From the NCBI RefSeq assembly GCF_000813965.1, contig NZ_JWLI01000004.1, positions 62,001 through 126,000 of the forward strand: DNA of 64,000 nucleotides, in the 5' to 3' direction. The position numbers and the translations under genes are program-made. Positions 1-8,107 of the stretch are shown here, piece after piece. The stretch comes from Leisingera sp. ANG-M7. GTDB taxonomy: Bacteria > Pseudomonadota > Alphaproteobacteria > Rhodobacterales > Rhodobacteraceae. Position 1 is the first letter of the stretch; each line of letters opens with the position of its first letter. The notes beneath the pieces were generated by a model, which worked only from the letters and a program-made list of their open reading frames with translations, ran no database searches and was not told the DNA's origin.

Positions 1-867
1 CTTGATGCCATTGGCGCGCGCCATGGTGCGGAACACGTCCCCTGCATAGGCCGCAGGGTTGCGCACCGGCAGCCAGCGGGACCCGCCCTTGCCCAGCGCC
101 TTGGAGGCGACGGTCCAGTGGTCCACTCCGCCCTTCTCAGCATAGGTATAGACCGGCACTGCGCGCGACTGGATCGCCATCCGGGCGGTCGCCACCTCGG
201 GGCGGTATTTCTCGGTGCGGGCGTCCATGGTGATCGCCCAGCCGCCGCTGGCGGCGCGCTTCCATTCGAAATGCACCCGGTTGAAGTTCAGCGAGATGCC
301 GGAAACCGCAGGGGAATAGCCGACATGATCGGGCTGGTCCGGGTCGATGGTTTTAACGCTGGGCAGCGCGCCGTCCCAGACCAGAAACTTGCCGCGCACC
401 TCGCGCACGCCGGCGGTCTTCAGCGACTTTGCCAGCAGCGCCAGGTGATCGGTGTTCAAGAGCGGGTCGCCGCCGCCCGCCAGGATCAGGTCGCCGTTCA
501 CAACGCCGCCCGCGACACCGCCAGTGGCCAGGATGCGGGTCTCAAACCGGTGGTCCGCCCCCAGCACGTCCAGCGCATAAAGCGCGGTCAGCGCCTTGGC
601 GACGCTGGCAGGCGGCAGCGCCTGGGTGCCGCCGGAGGATTCCAGCACTTGGCCGGTCTTCACATCCGCCACCGCGCAAACAGCCTCGCCCCTGAGGCCC
701 GCGCGTTCAATCAGCGCCTTAAGGCCATCGGCCCCCGCCGCCAGCGAGCTGACCTTGCGGGCAACAGGCCGCAATGAGACCGCCGGTGCATTGGCCAGCG
801 CAGAGGAGCCCGCCAAAGCGGCAAGCCCGGAAAGGAGGAATGTCCGGCGTGAAGTCATCTTGTTCAT
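1..867 (-). CDS. dacB: D-alanyl-D-alanine carboxypeptidase/endopeptidase, peptidase S13 (PBP4), C-terminus cut by window edge
   Basis: Penicillin-binding protein that trims or cleaves peptidoglycan peptides in the periplasm. The reverse strand is open from the ATG at 867 to base 1 (289 codons) without a stop, so the C-terminal part lies outside the window. The N-terminus has a twin-arginine-like signal (SRRTFLL followed by a hydrophobic stretch ending ANA), suggesting Tat or Sec export. The active-site SxxK motif is visible as PPASVAKALTAL near residue 90, followed by the S13-type GDLILAGGGDP segment. A second ATG three codons later could also be the start. Family S13 proteins are usually 450-500 aa, so roughly 60 percent is present. 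SxN and KTG boxes cannot be checked here. Confidence 0.9.
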   Translation of the reverse strand, partial: MNKMTSRRTFLLSGLAALAGSSALANAPAVSLRPVARKVSSLAAGADGLKALIERAGLRGEAVCAVADVKTGQVLESSGGTQALPPASVAKALTALYALDVLGADHRFETRILATGGVAGGVVNGDLILAGGGDPLLNTDHLALLAKSLKTAGVREVRGKFLVWDGALPSVKTIDPDQPDHVGYSPAVSGISLNFNRVHFEWKRAASGGWAITMDARTEKYRPEVATARMAIQSRAVPVYTYAEKGGVDHWTVASKALGKGGSRWLPVRNPAAYAGDVFRTMARANGIK

Positions 868-969
868 TTTTAGGGTCAGGAGCGGCTCTACTTCAATCCC
901 CGATACGCAGCTTTGCGCCGCAAGGTCCGGGCTTTTTCACACGGGCAAGTCCTGCTACCGCTGGCAGCC

Positions 970-1797
970 ATGTTTCAGGCACTACTCCTCATGTTCGCGG
1001 CCATGTCAATGATCCCCGCTGGCGACCTGTGCGGGAAGCTGCTGACCGGCGCCGGGCTGGCCACGCCCGCCTTTGTCGCCTGGTCCCGCTTTGCCATCGG
1101 CACCGCGCTGATCCTGCCCTTTGTGCCGCGCCGGGCGTACTCCCTGCTGGGGGACTGGCGGCTGTGGCTGCGGGCCGGGCTGCTGACCGGCGGCATCTTC
1201 TCGATCCAGCTGGCGCTGCAGACAGAACCGCTGGCCAATGTCTTTGCCGCCTTCTTCATCGGGCCGGTGGTCAGCTATGTGCTGTCGGTGCTGCTGTTGC
1301 GCGAGCAGGCAACGGCGCTGCGCAGCCTGCTGATGGCGCTGGGGTTCCTGGGTGTGCTGATGGTGGTGCGGCCGGGGTTTGGCGGCTCTTTGAACCTGCT
1401 CTGGGCGGTGCTGGCGGGCTGTTTCTATGGCGGCTTCCTGACCAGCTCACGCTGGCTGGCCCATGTCGGCACGCCGCTGGAGCTGAGCCTGACGCAGCTT
1501 CTCCTGTCAGCCCTGCTGATGCTGCCGCTGGGCCTCGCCAGCCTGCCCGAGTTCACCCCCTCCACCGCCGCGCTGACGGTGGGGAGCGCGGCGTTCTCGA
1601 TGATGGGCAACCTGCTGTTGCTGTTTGCCTATGGCCGGGTGCAGGCGGTGAAGCTGGCGCCGATGGTCTATTTCCAGCTGGTCGCCGCTGTGGGCCTGGG
1701 CTGGGCGGTGTTCAGCCAGCTGCCGGATGCCTGGACCTGGGCCGGGCTGGCGGTGGTGCTGTCGGCCGGGCTGGCCTCAGCCGCCCTCCGCCGCTGA
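970..1797 (+). CDS. EamA/DMT-family transporter
   Basis: Integral inner-membrane protein of the drug/metabolite transporter superfamily, 276 aa, with about ten hydrophobic segments arranged as two EamA repeats; members export amino acids or other small metabolites, and the substrate cannot be read from sequence. I chose the ATG at 970 because the longer frame from 913 adds a non-hydrophobic leader; the first membrane segment begins directly after 970. It runs divergently from dacB, and its 3' end overlaps the 3' end of nadD on the other strand by 21 bases, so the two converge. Confidence 0.85.
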   Translation: MFQALLLMFAAMSMIPAGDLCGKLLTGAGLATPAFVAWSRFAIGTALILPFVPRRAYSLLGDWRLWLRAGLLTGGIFSIQLALQTEPLANVFAAFFIGPVVSYVLSVLLLREQATALRSLLMALGFLGVLMVVRPGFGGSLNLLWAVLAGCFYGGFLTSSRWLAHVGTPLELSLTQLLLSALLMLPLGLASLPEFTPSTAALTVGSAAFSMMGNLLLLFAYGRVQAVKLAPMVYFQLVAAVGLGWAVFSQLPDAWTWAGLAVVLSAGLASAALRR

Positions 1798-2409
1798 CCA
1801 GCTGCCGCCGTCGCGCAGCGCGGTGGAGCTGACGTCCACCATCGGCAGATTGACGAAACACCAGGCCGGGCTTTCGGCCAGTGCCAGCAGCTGGCTTTCG
1901 CTGCCTTTCAGCATCGCATGGCGGTAGATCCGCGCCGCCGGGGAAAACCGGGCCGAGATCCGGTCGCCGGGACGTGCCAGCACCCCCACCGGCACCGTGT
2001 CCAGGATCTGCTGCCAGTCCTTCCAGCGGTGGAAATGGGTGAGGTTGTCGGCCCCCATCAGCCAGACAAAGCGCACGCCGGGATGGCGGCGGCGCAGGTG
2101 GCGCAGGGTCTGGGCGGTGTAGCGGGTGCCAAGGTCCGCCTCGATGCCGCTGATATGGATGCGGGGGTGCTGCACCAGCGCCTCTGCCGCAGCGATCCTG
2201 CGCGCGAGCGGCGCGGGCTGGCGAGTCTTCAGCGGGTTGCCGGGCGACACCAGCCAGAACAGGTGATCGAGTCCGAAGCGCTTGAGCGCCGCGTGGGAAA
2301 TCGCCGCATGGCCGCGATGCGGTGGATCAAAGGACCCCCCGAGCAGCCCGACGCTCTGGCCCGGGCGGATATGCGGCAGCTTGCAAACCATGAGCGCCTT
2401 GATGCGCAT
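1777..2409 (-). CDS. nadD: Nicotinate-nucleotide adenylyltransferase
   Basis: Adenylates nicotinate mononucleotide to deamido-NAD in NAD biosynthesis (cytoplasm). The 210-aa product carries the nucleotidyltransferase signature [11 protein letters not shown] at residues 24-34 and the C-terminal SSTALR motif that corresponds to the family ISSTxIR box. Length is normal. An alternative ATG at codon 7 is possible; neither start has a strong ribosome-binding site. The gene converges with the DMT transporter (21-base overlap). nadE, a later step of the same pathway, lies at 21.6-23.3 kb. Confidence 0.95.
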   Translation of the reverse strand: MRIKALMVCKLPHIRPGQSVGLLGGSFDPPHRGHAAISHAALKRFGLDHLFWLVSPGNPLKTRQPAPLARRIAAAEALVQHPRIHISGIEADLGTRYTAQTLRHLRRRHPGVRFVWLMGADNLTHFHRWKDWQQILDTVPVGVLARPGDRISARFSPAARIYRHAMLKGSESQLLALAESPAWCFVNLPMVDVSSTALRDGGSWSAAEGG

Positions 2410-2465
2410 AGTTTTCTGCTGAGATCAATTGCCGACGGCACCGGCGGCGCACAACCCTGCGCAGA

Positions 2466-2495
2466 TTGCCTGAAACGCCGCTTTGGGTGTAGAAT
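2466..2495 (+). promoter_or_regulatory. Candidate sigma70-type promoter for the M15-domain gene
   Basis: TTGCCT at 2466-2471 and TAGAAT at 2490-2495, separated by 18 bases, lie about 50 bases upstream of the ATG at 2549. The match is by eye only; the region is also the divergent gap to nadD. Confidence 0.35.
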
Positions 2496-2548
2496 TTTTT
2501 TGCGCGGGCAGTGTTTCCGGCCCGCAAATTCCAATGTGCGAGTTCACC

Positions 2549-3610
2549 ATGGCTGCCAAGCTTTCCGCCTCCGTCGGGCGCAAGGGCAAGAACCTGCCCG
2601 AAGACGTCAAAACCGTTCAACAGCTGCTGAATGCCTTTGCCGGCCAGTCCGGGATCAAGAAGGTCAAGGCCGACGGCACCCCGTCGCCGGTGCTGGAGAA
2701 GATGATCGGCCAGTTCCAGCAGGAGATCTGCGGCTTCAAGCCCGACTGCCGCATCGACCCCGGCAAGACCACCATCAAGAAGCTGAACGCAGGCCCCGGC
2801 AAGGCCAAGGCCGAGAAGAAAGCCAAGGAAAAGCAGGACGAAAAGGCCAAAGAGGACGCCAAGGCCAAGGCAGTGAAGGCCGCCAAGGACGCGCTGGTCA
2901 AGGAGGCCAAGGCCAAGTCCCTGGACCAGGGCGGCTGGGCCGCGCTGCTGGAGGAAATCGAGGACTATGCCACCTCGCTCTACGACAGCTATTTCGCCAA
3001 GGGCGAGAAAAAGGGCGAGGATCCGCAGAAAGCTGCCAAGCAAGCGGCAGAGAAAGCCGCTAAGGAAGCGCAGAAGAAGGCCGCGGAAAACGTCATCAAG
3101 ACCGTGGACACCGGCGGTCTGTGCAAGCCGGGCCGCCTAACGGGAAAGACGCAAGGGGTGAAGAAGAAGATCCTCGATGTGCTTTACGAGGTCTCCTCCC
3201 ACTACGGCGAGACCATCCATGTGGTCTCCGGCCTGCGCGACAAGAAAGGCCAGGCCAGCGCCATGTACGGCGGCTGGAACAGCCACCTGAAGCGCGGCAA
3301 GATCTATTCCTACCTCAAGAGCAACGAGGAACTGCGGCTGGAGCTGGACGGGTTTGTGCAGGCGGGGGACAAGAAGGGCTTCATTGCGTGCATGTTCAAA
3401 AAGGCCAACTGGAAATACATCTCCCGCCACCTGTCGGGCCAGGCTGTGGATGTGACCACCCGCACCGACCCCAAGATCATCAGCGCGCTGTCCACCTGCC
3501 TGCGCTACCTGGCGGAACGCAACAGCGAAGGCATCAAGTGCCATCACTTCGACAACCGCAAACTGATCTACCCGGTGCCGGACAATATCAAGAAGAAGTG
3601 GAAGATGTGA
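2549..3610 (+). CDS. Peptidoglycan-binding-like / M15-type zinc peptidase-like protein with Lys/Ala-rich linker
   Basis: 353-aa protein without signal peptide. Residues 1-80 resemble the short peptidoglycan-binding-like domain seen at the start of many secreted effector proteins (VGRKGKNLPEDVKTVQQLLN). Residues about 82-182 form a Lys/Ala/Glu-rich, probably helical linker. The C-terminal half (about 205-345) looks like an M15/DD-carboxypeptidase fold: SGLR at 227-230, then SRHLSGQAVDV, giving the S-x-H-x-x-G-x-A-x-D zinc motif with H294 and D301, and a CHHFD segment with H332/H333 as likely third ligand. I infer peptidoglycan-peptide cleavage or binding; no close relative is named. The ATG at 2549 was preferred over the one at 2483 because the domain begins there. 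Next gene downstream is the KAP NTPase, same strand. Confidence 0.65.
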   Translation: MAAKLSASVGRKGKNLPEDVKTVQQLLNAFAGQSGIKKVKADGTPSPVLEKMIGQFQQEICGFKPDCRIDPGKTTIKKLNAGPGKAKAEKKAKEKQDEKAKEDAKAKAVKAAKDALVKEAKAKSLDQGGWAALLEEIEDYATSLYDSYFAKGEKKGEDPQKAAKQAAEKAAKEAQKKAAENVIKTVDTGGLCKPGRLTGKTQGVKKKILDVLYEVSSHYGETIHVVSGLRDKKGQASAMYGGWNSHLKRGKIYSYLKSNEELRLELDGFVQAGDKKGFIACMFKKANWKYISRHLSGQAVDVTTRTDPKIISALSTCLRYLAERNSEGIKCHHFDNRKLIYPVPDNIKKKWKM

Positions 3611-3715
3611 GGGGAACCCTCTGCAGGACGCGAGGGACGGGAAGAGATCGGACCTTGCCATCCCCTAGGGTTCGGCGTTCGATGCACGCATTGAGTGCAA
3701 AGAGCGGAGACCACA

Positions 3716-5104
3716 ATGCGCCTGACTGTGCCGGAGCCGAAGATTGAGTTGTATAAAGATGGTTTTGCCAAGCACGACCAGCTGAACCGGAAAGAGACCG
3801 GAGACAAACTGTCGGGTCTGGTCGAACGCATCGACGACCCGCTGGTGATCGCGCTGGACGGCGCCTGGGGCTCGGGCAAGTCATTCTTTCTGAAATGCTG
3901 GGTTGGGGAGCATCTGAAACGGCCGGGAAACACCACCCAAACCGTCTATTTCGATGCGTTCCAGCATGATTTTCTGGATGACCCGCTGATTGCGCTGACC
4001 GGGGCGATTGCCGAGCGGTTCCGTGATCCAGAAGCGGAGAAGCAGGAGACCGATCAGGCGAAAGCCTCCGCCCGCAGATCGAAACTGAAGAAATCAGCCT
4101 GGGCGGTCAGCAAAGCTGCGGGACGAATTGGCCTCTCCGCTGTTACCTTCGGCGCCACCGAAATCCTGAGCGGCATGGGCGACGAGATCGCCAAAGCCGC
4201 AAGCGATGAAGCCAAGGCCTTTCTCAGCAGCGACGCGGGCGACGATGAAGCCGAGAAATTCTGGAACGCCCACGACGCCCGGATTGCCGCGATGGAAGCG
4301 TTTCGCCTGGCCCTGACCGAACTGACGGAGCCTGACGACGCTGGCGAGCCGCAGCGCAAGCTGGTCATTGTCATCGACGAGCTGGACCGGTGCCGCCCGG
4401 ACTACGCGCTGTCGCTGCTGGAGATCATCAAACATTTCTTCTCCGTGGACGGCGTGCATTTTGTGCTGGGGGTGAATCTGACGGAGCTGCAGAATTCGGT
4501 GCGGGCGCGGTATGGGAGCGGGGTGGATGCGGCGAAGTACCTTCAGAAATTCATTTCTATAACCGCTCCACTGCGAGGTTCAAAACCACGAAATAGGCAC
4601 AGCTCTATTATCACAAAGCATTTTGACTATGTTGCCAGCGAGCTAGGAGCAATGCACACTTGGCAATATGATTGGCTACGTGACTACTTGGTTGTTGTGG
4701 ATCATCATGTTGACTTGAGCCTTAGAGATGTCGAGAAAATTGGTGCATTGATTCAGGTATGCCCTACTTCCTACTTGCGACATGATGGGCATCTCCACCT
4801 TTTCTCTTCGCTTACTATTCTCTCTGTAGCGGCCCCCAGTCTCTTCAAAAAAGCCCGTTCCGGCGAACTCACTTATGGTGAGGTTCAATCTATTTTTGAT
4901 TTTCCAAGTCCAAGTAATTTTCATGATCATATGGAATATGCGGCGGTTTGTTGGAAGTTGGCGACAAAGCGTCGATCAGGTGAACAAATACCAATGAATT
5001 ATTTTGACCAATCAGAACGCTTGTTTCAAAAGCTATCCCCACAGGATGAACTCAGAAACATTATTTCCAATTGCTTCTACACATTTAGGCTGCCCAGCGA
5101 GTGA
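3716..5104 (+). CDS. KAP-family P-loop NTPase with compositionally foreign C-terminal third
   Basis: 462-aa P-loop ATPase. Walker A is GAWGSGKS at residues 49-56 and Walker B is KLVIVIDELD at 215-224, followed by RCRPDYALSLLEIIKHFF, the typical KAP arrangement with a long insert between the two motifs; the insert carries a moderately hydrophobic patch (about 135-152). KAP NTPases include the F-plasmid phage-exclusion protein PifA and membrane-associated proteins; the function here is unknown. Start at 3716 is preceded by GGAGA. From about base 4540 (residue ~276, just inside a YLQKFI segment) the DNA abruptly becomes AT-richer (35-48 percent GC in several 60-base lines against about 63 percent at 4321-4380) and codon choice changes. 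The reading frame stays open across the change. Confidence 0.8.
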   Translation: MRLTVPEPKIELYKDGFAKHDQLNRKETGDKLSGLVERIDDPLVIALDGAWGSGKSFFLKCWVGEHLKRPGNTTQTVYFDAFQHDFLDDPLIALTGAIAERFRDPEAEKQETDQAKASARRSKLKKSAWAVSKAAGRIGLSAVTFGATEILSGMGDEIAKAASDEAKAFLSSDAGDDEAEKFWNAHDARIAAMEAFRLALTELTEPDDAGEPQRKLVIVIDELDRCRPDYALSLLEIIKHFFSVDGVHFVLGVNLTELQNSVRARYGSGVDAAKYLQKFISITAPLRGSKPRNRHSSIITKHFDYVASELGAMHTWQYDWLRDYLVVVDHHVDLSLRDVEKIGALIQVCPTSYLRHDGHLHLFSSLTILSVAAPSLFKKARSGELTYGEVQSIFDFPSPSNFHDHMEYAAVCWKLATKRRSGEQIPMNYFDQSERLFQKLSPQDELRNIISNCFYTFRLPSE

Positions 5105-5206
5105 ATTATCTCAATTGCCCTTGCACATCACAGGTAGCGCCCGAACCACCCCTCGGTTCGGACGCGGGGTGCGTGGCAGCCATCGAAGCACAAACTCTGG
5201 CCCGGG

Positions 5207-5231
5207 CCGTGCCGCTGCGCACCACGTCCCA
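5207..5231 (+). repeat. 25-bp direct repeat, copy 1
   Basis: Starts CCGTGCCGCTGCGCACC and ends ACGTCCCA; matches 7467-7491 in 24 of 25 positions (T/C difference at position 10). It lies about 100 bases after the low-GC end of the KAP gene. No other copy was noticed in the window. Confidence 0.7.
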
Positions 5232-5282
5232 GGCGGCTCTTTGCAGCAGATCTGAACCCACTCAAACGGCATCACCCGGTGC

Positions 5283-5320
5283 ACAGGGGGTGTACAGGGG
5301 GTGCACGCCTGGCACCCCCT
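5283..5320. repeat. Tandem 11-mer plus hairpin upstream of ettA
   Basis: ACAGGGGGTGT (5283-5293) is immediately repeated as ACAGGGGGTGC (5294-5304). The second copy provides the left arm of a perfect 9-bp stem, AGGGGGTGC (5296-5304) with GCACCCCCT (5312-5320) and a 7-base loop. There is no following T-run, so it is not a classic terminator; it may be an mRNA-leader structure of ettA or a protein site. Confidence 0.5.
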
Positions 5321-5407
5321 CGCGCAGGCCTGCTTCCCGCATTGCCCCGCTGCCGCCCATCCGCTATCACTCCCGCCAGCGAATTTCCCCCTTAACGGAG
5401 CGAGCAC

Positions 5408-7075
5408 ATGGCCTCCTACCAGTACGTCTACCACATGCAGGGTGTCTCCAAGACCTACCCGGGTGGCAAGAAATGCTTTGAAAACATCCACCTCTCCTTC
5501 CTGCCCGGCGTGAAGATCGGTGTGGTCGGCGTCAACGGCGCCGGTAAGTCCACGCTGATGAAGATTATGGCCGGCCTCGACAAGGATTTCACCGGCGAGG
5601 CCTGGGCCGCGGAAGGCGCCAAGGTCGGCTACCTGCCGCAGGAGCCGCAGCTGGATGAGAGCCTCAGCGTGCGCGAAAACGTCATGCTGGGCGTCAAGGA
5701 GAAGAAGGAGAAGGTCGACCGCTTCAACCAGATCGCGGTGGAAATGGCCGAGAACTACACCGATGAGCTGATGGCCGAGATGACCGAGCTGCAGGACGCC
5801 ATCGATGCGGAAAACCTGTGGGATCTGGACAGCCAGGTCGACGTGTCGATGGAAGCGCTGCGCTGCCCGCCGGATGATGCGCCGATCAAGGATCTGTCGG
5901 GCGGTGAACGCCGCCGCGTCGCGCTGTGCAAGCTGCTCTTGGAAGCGCCCGACATGCTGCTCCTTGACGAACCGACCAACCACCTGGACGCCGAGACCAT
6001 CGCCTGGCTGCAGCAGCACCTGATCGACTATAAGGGCACCATCCTCTGTGTGACCCACGACCGTTACTTCCTGGATGACATCACCGGCTGGATCCTGGAG
6101 CTCGACCGCGGCCGCGGCATTCCCTACGAGGGCAACTACTCCGCCTGGCTGGAGCAGAAGGCGAAGCGCCTGGCGCAGGAAGCCCGCGAGGACAAAGCCA
6201 AGCAGAAAACACTGGAACGCGAGCTGGAATGGATGCAGCAGGGCCAGAAAGCCCGCCAGGCGAAATCCAAGGCGCGTATTGCCGCCTATAACGAGATGGC
6301 CAGCCAGTCCGAACGCGAGAAGGTCGGCCGCGCCCAGATCGTGATCCCGAACGGCCCGCGCCTCGGCTCCAAGGTGATCGAGGTCACTGGCCTCGCCAAA
6401 CACTTTGGCGACAAGCAGCTGATCGAGGGCCTGGAGTTCTCGCTGCCGCCGGGCGGCATTGTCGGCGTGATCGGGCCCAACGGCGCTGGTAAATCGACCC
6501 TGTTCAAGATGCTGACCGGGCAGGAGCAGCCCGATTCCGGCACCGTGGAATACGGCGACACGGTGAAGCTCAGCTATGTCGACCAGTCGCGCGATGACCT
6601 GAAGGATAATGAAACCGTCTGGGAAGCGATCTCCGGCGGCGCCGAGATCATCGAACTGGGCGACGCGCAGGTCAATTCCCGCGCCTATTGCTCCTCCTTC
6701 AACTTCAAGGGCGGCGACCAGCAGAAACCGCTGAGCCTGCTGTCCGGCGGTGAGCGCAACCGCGTCCACATGGCGCGGCTGTTGAAAGAAGGCGGCAACG
6801 TGCTGCTGCTCGACGAACCAACCAACGACCTGGACGTGGAAACCCTGCGGGCGCTGGAAGACGCCCTCGTAGATTTCGCCGGCTGCGCCGTGGTGATCTC
6901 GCACGACCGTTTCTTCCTCGACCGGATCTGCACCCATATCCTGGCCTTTGAGGGCGACGCGCATGTGGAGTGGTTCGAGGGCAACTTCGAGGACTATGAG
7001 GAGGACAAGAAGCGCCGCCTGGGTCCCGACGCACTGGAGCCCAAGCGGTTGAAGCACAAGAAGTTTGTGCGGTGA
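5408..7075 (+). CDS. ettA: Energy-dependent translational throttle protein EttA (ABC-F)
   Basis: Cytosolic ABC-F ATPase that binds the ribosomal E site and gates the first elongation steps according to ADP/ATP ratio. The 555-aa product has two ABC cassettes: Walker A GVNGAGKST at residues 41-49, first signature LSGGERRRVAL and Walker B LLLDEPTNHLD, then a long charged linker with the EttA-type KARQAKSKARI stretch, second Walker A GPNGAGKST, signature LSGGERNRVHM and LLLDEPTNDLD. Full length. It is a high-GC housekeeping gene lying between compositionally odd genes, bounded by the 25-bp repeats. Its TGA overlaps a GTG start of the broken gene at 7072. Confidence 0.95.
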   Translation: MASYQYVYHMQGVSKTYPGGKKCFENIHLSFLPGVKIGVVGVNGAGKSTLMKIMAGLDKDFTGEAWAAEGAKVGYLPQEPQLDESLSVRENVMLGVKEKKEKVDRFNQIAVEMAENYTDELMAEMTELQDAIDAENLWDLDSQVDVSMEALRCPPDDAPIKDLSGGERRRVALCKLLLEAPDMLLLDEPTNHLDAETIAWLQQHLIDYKGTILCVTHDRYFLDDITGWILELDRGRGIPYEGNYSAWLEQKAKRLAQEAREDKAKQKTLERELEWMQQGQKARQAKSKARIAAYNEMASQSEREKVGRAQIVIPNGPRLGSKVIEVTGLAKHFGDKQLIEGLEFSLPPGGIVGVIGPNGAGKSTLFKMLTGQEQPDSGTVEYGDTVKLSYVDQSRDDLKDNETVWEAISGGAEIIELGDAQVNSRAYCSSFNFKGGDQQKPLSLLSGGERNRVHMARLLKEGGNVLLLDEPTNDLDVETLRALEDALVDFAGCAVVISHDRFFLDRICTHILAFEGDAHVEWFEGNFEDYEEDKKRRLGPDALEPKRLKHKKFVR

Positions 7076-7425
7076 CGGATTGGCTTCCACTTTTGGGAGC
7101 CTTTGGTCTGGTTTCCGTGGTGACAGCCACTATTCAAAGTTGGCTGTCATCACGAACCAAGGCTCAAGAGCGAAGCTTTCGCGAGTGCAAAGAAGCCTAC
7201 GTCGGACTTCTAGAAGCATATCACCGGGCTGCGGTGGACGGAAAAGATGAAGCCGCGAAAAACTTTGCCTAGTGGCAGATGCGATGTGAAGTCGTAGGAC
7301 CTCAGACGGTCAGAGATCCCATTAACGAAGTCATAGCGTCAAGCGCAGACCGTAAAGGCGGATCTCGCGCTCACGAAAAGCTGAAGTCTTCGATTAGAAG
7401 AGATCTGGGCATTACTTCAGAATAG
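7072..7425 (+). pseudogene. Small membrane-anchored protein gene broken by an in-frame amber codon
   Basis: GTG at 7072 overlaps the ettA stop as GTGA. The frame encodes one N-terminal hydrophobic segment (LLGAFGLVSVVTATIQSWL) then a charged helix (SSRTKAQERSFRECKEAYVG), reaching a TAG at 7270-7272 after 66 codons. The same frame continues open for 50 codons (WQMRCEVVGPQTVRD ... SIRRDLGITSE) to TAG at 7423-7425. The downstream part reads like the natural C-terminus of a family of small proteins with a TM helix and an R-x-x-L/V-V-x-P segment, so I infer a single nonsense mutation in a 117-codon gene. GC is lower than neighbouring housekeeping genes. Suppression or a sequencing error are alternatives. 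Confidence 0.65.
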
Positions 7426-7466
7426 GCTCAACACAAGGTCCGAGCCCGACCCCAGGAGGGCGCGAC

Positions 7467-7491
7467 CCGTGCCGCCGCGCACCACGTCCCA
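7467..7491 (+). repeat. 25-bp direct repeat, copy 2
   Basis: Second copy of the repeat at 5207-5231, same orientation, one mismatch. It begins 42 bases after the stop of the broken small gene. The two copies are 2.26 kb apart and enclose ettA and the pseudogene. Confidence 0.7.
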
Positions 7492-7596
7492 AGAGGTCAA
7501 TGCCTTACAGTTTCGCCTTTTCCCTGCTCTGCGTTATCATCGCGTCAGGCGCCCGGCGCGCCTTGTATTGATTGAAGCGTTGAAAAGGATCTCCCC

Positions 7597-7971
7597 ATGC
7601 CCCTGAAACCGGAAGACGTGAAGGCGCAGGTCGAAGCGCTGAAGGGCAAGAAGGCCAAGCGCAAGCGGCTGAAGACGGAACCGGAGGGCACCAAAGGCCG
7701 GAAGCTGCCCGGCGTTGTGCGCAAGGGGCTGGAGGCGCATTTCTCCAAGGCGAAGCTCGCCAAGGTGCAGGTGCATGTGGGCGGCAACGCCAAGGACGTA
7801 TGCAAGGAGCTGAAGGCCAAGGCGTTCACCTATGGCAACGATATCTACTTCATGAAACCGGGTGATGCCAAGAACCCGGAACTGCTGGTGCATGAACTGG
7901 CGCATGTGCTGCAGCAGGGCAAGGGGCGGATGCCCAAGGCCAAGGACGGGGTGGCGCTGACCTCGAAATAG
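7597..7971 (+). CDS. Stand-alone DUF4157-like (eCIS core domain-like) HExxH protein
   Basis: 124-aa cytosolic-looking protein. Residues about 40-107 follow the DUF4157 pattern known from large effectors linked to extracellular contractile injection systems and polymorphic toxins: ...VQVHVGGNAKDVCKELKAKAF, TYGNDIYF, then LLVHELAHVLQQ with a complete zinc HExxH motif (H99, E100, H103). The N-terminus (1-40) is very Lys/Arg-rich. Family members are normally domains of proteins of several hundred residues; here the domain is almost the whole protein. Ribosome-binding site AAGGAT lies upstream of the ATG. No signal peptide. Proteolytic activity is inferred from the motif, not known. Confidence 0.7.
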   Translation: MPLKPEDVKAQVEALKGKKAKRKRLKTEPEGTKGRKLPGVVRKGLEAHFSKAKLAKVQVHVGGNAKDVCKELKAKAFTYGNDIYFMKPGDAKNPELLVHELAHVLQQGKGRMPKAKDGVALTSK

Positions 7972-8107
7972 GGTCTGTGTTCCAATTATTTACGCAGGAT
8001 TGCCGGCATCCCCGGAAAATTAACCTTTTGATAACACTCCTGACCGGATGATGGGTGCAGGAGCAGCCGGGCACCGGGTCCGTGCTGCGTGGGGTAATGG
8101 GGACGTC

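Larger units (their letters stand above)
5105..5407. other. Intergenic region between KAP gene and ettA
   Basis: 303 bases with no convincing gene. The first ~40 bases continue the low-GC composition of the KAP gene end, then GC rises. It holds the first copy of a 25-bp repeat (5207-5231), an 11-bp tandem repeat and a 9-bp hairpin (5283-5320). The ettA ribosome-binding site (CGGAGCGAG) is at the 3' end. Short open frames on + across the region show no recognisable protein. Confidence 0.6.

Noticed and set aside
118-777. 219-aa plus-strand frame over dacB
   Set aside because: Antisense to a real dacB with a clear SxxK motif; Arg/Gly/His-rich shadow.
1777-1797. Convergent overlap of DMT transporter and nadD as a frameshift or error
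   Set aside because: Both frames have good protein matches to their ends; a 21-base tail-to-tail overlap is common.
5111-7090. 659-aa open frame antisense to ettA
   Set aside because: High-GC mirror frame of ettA; the sequence shows low-complexity Gly/His/Arg/Gln patterns and no domain.
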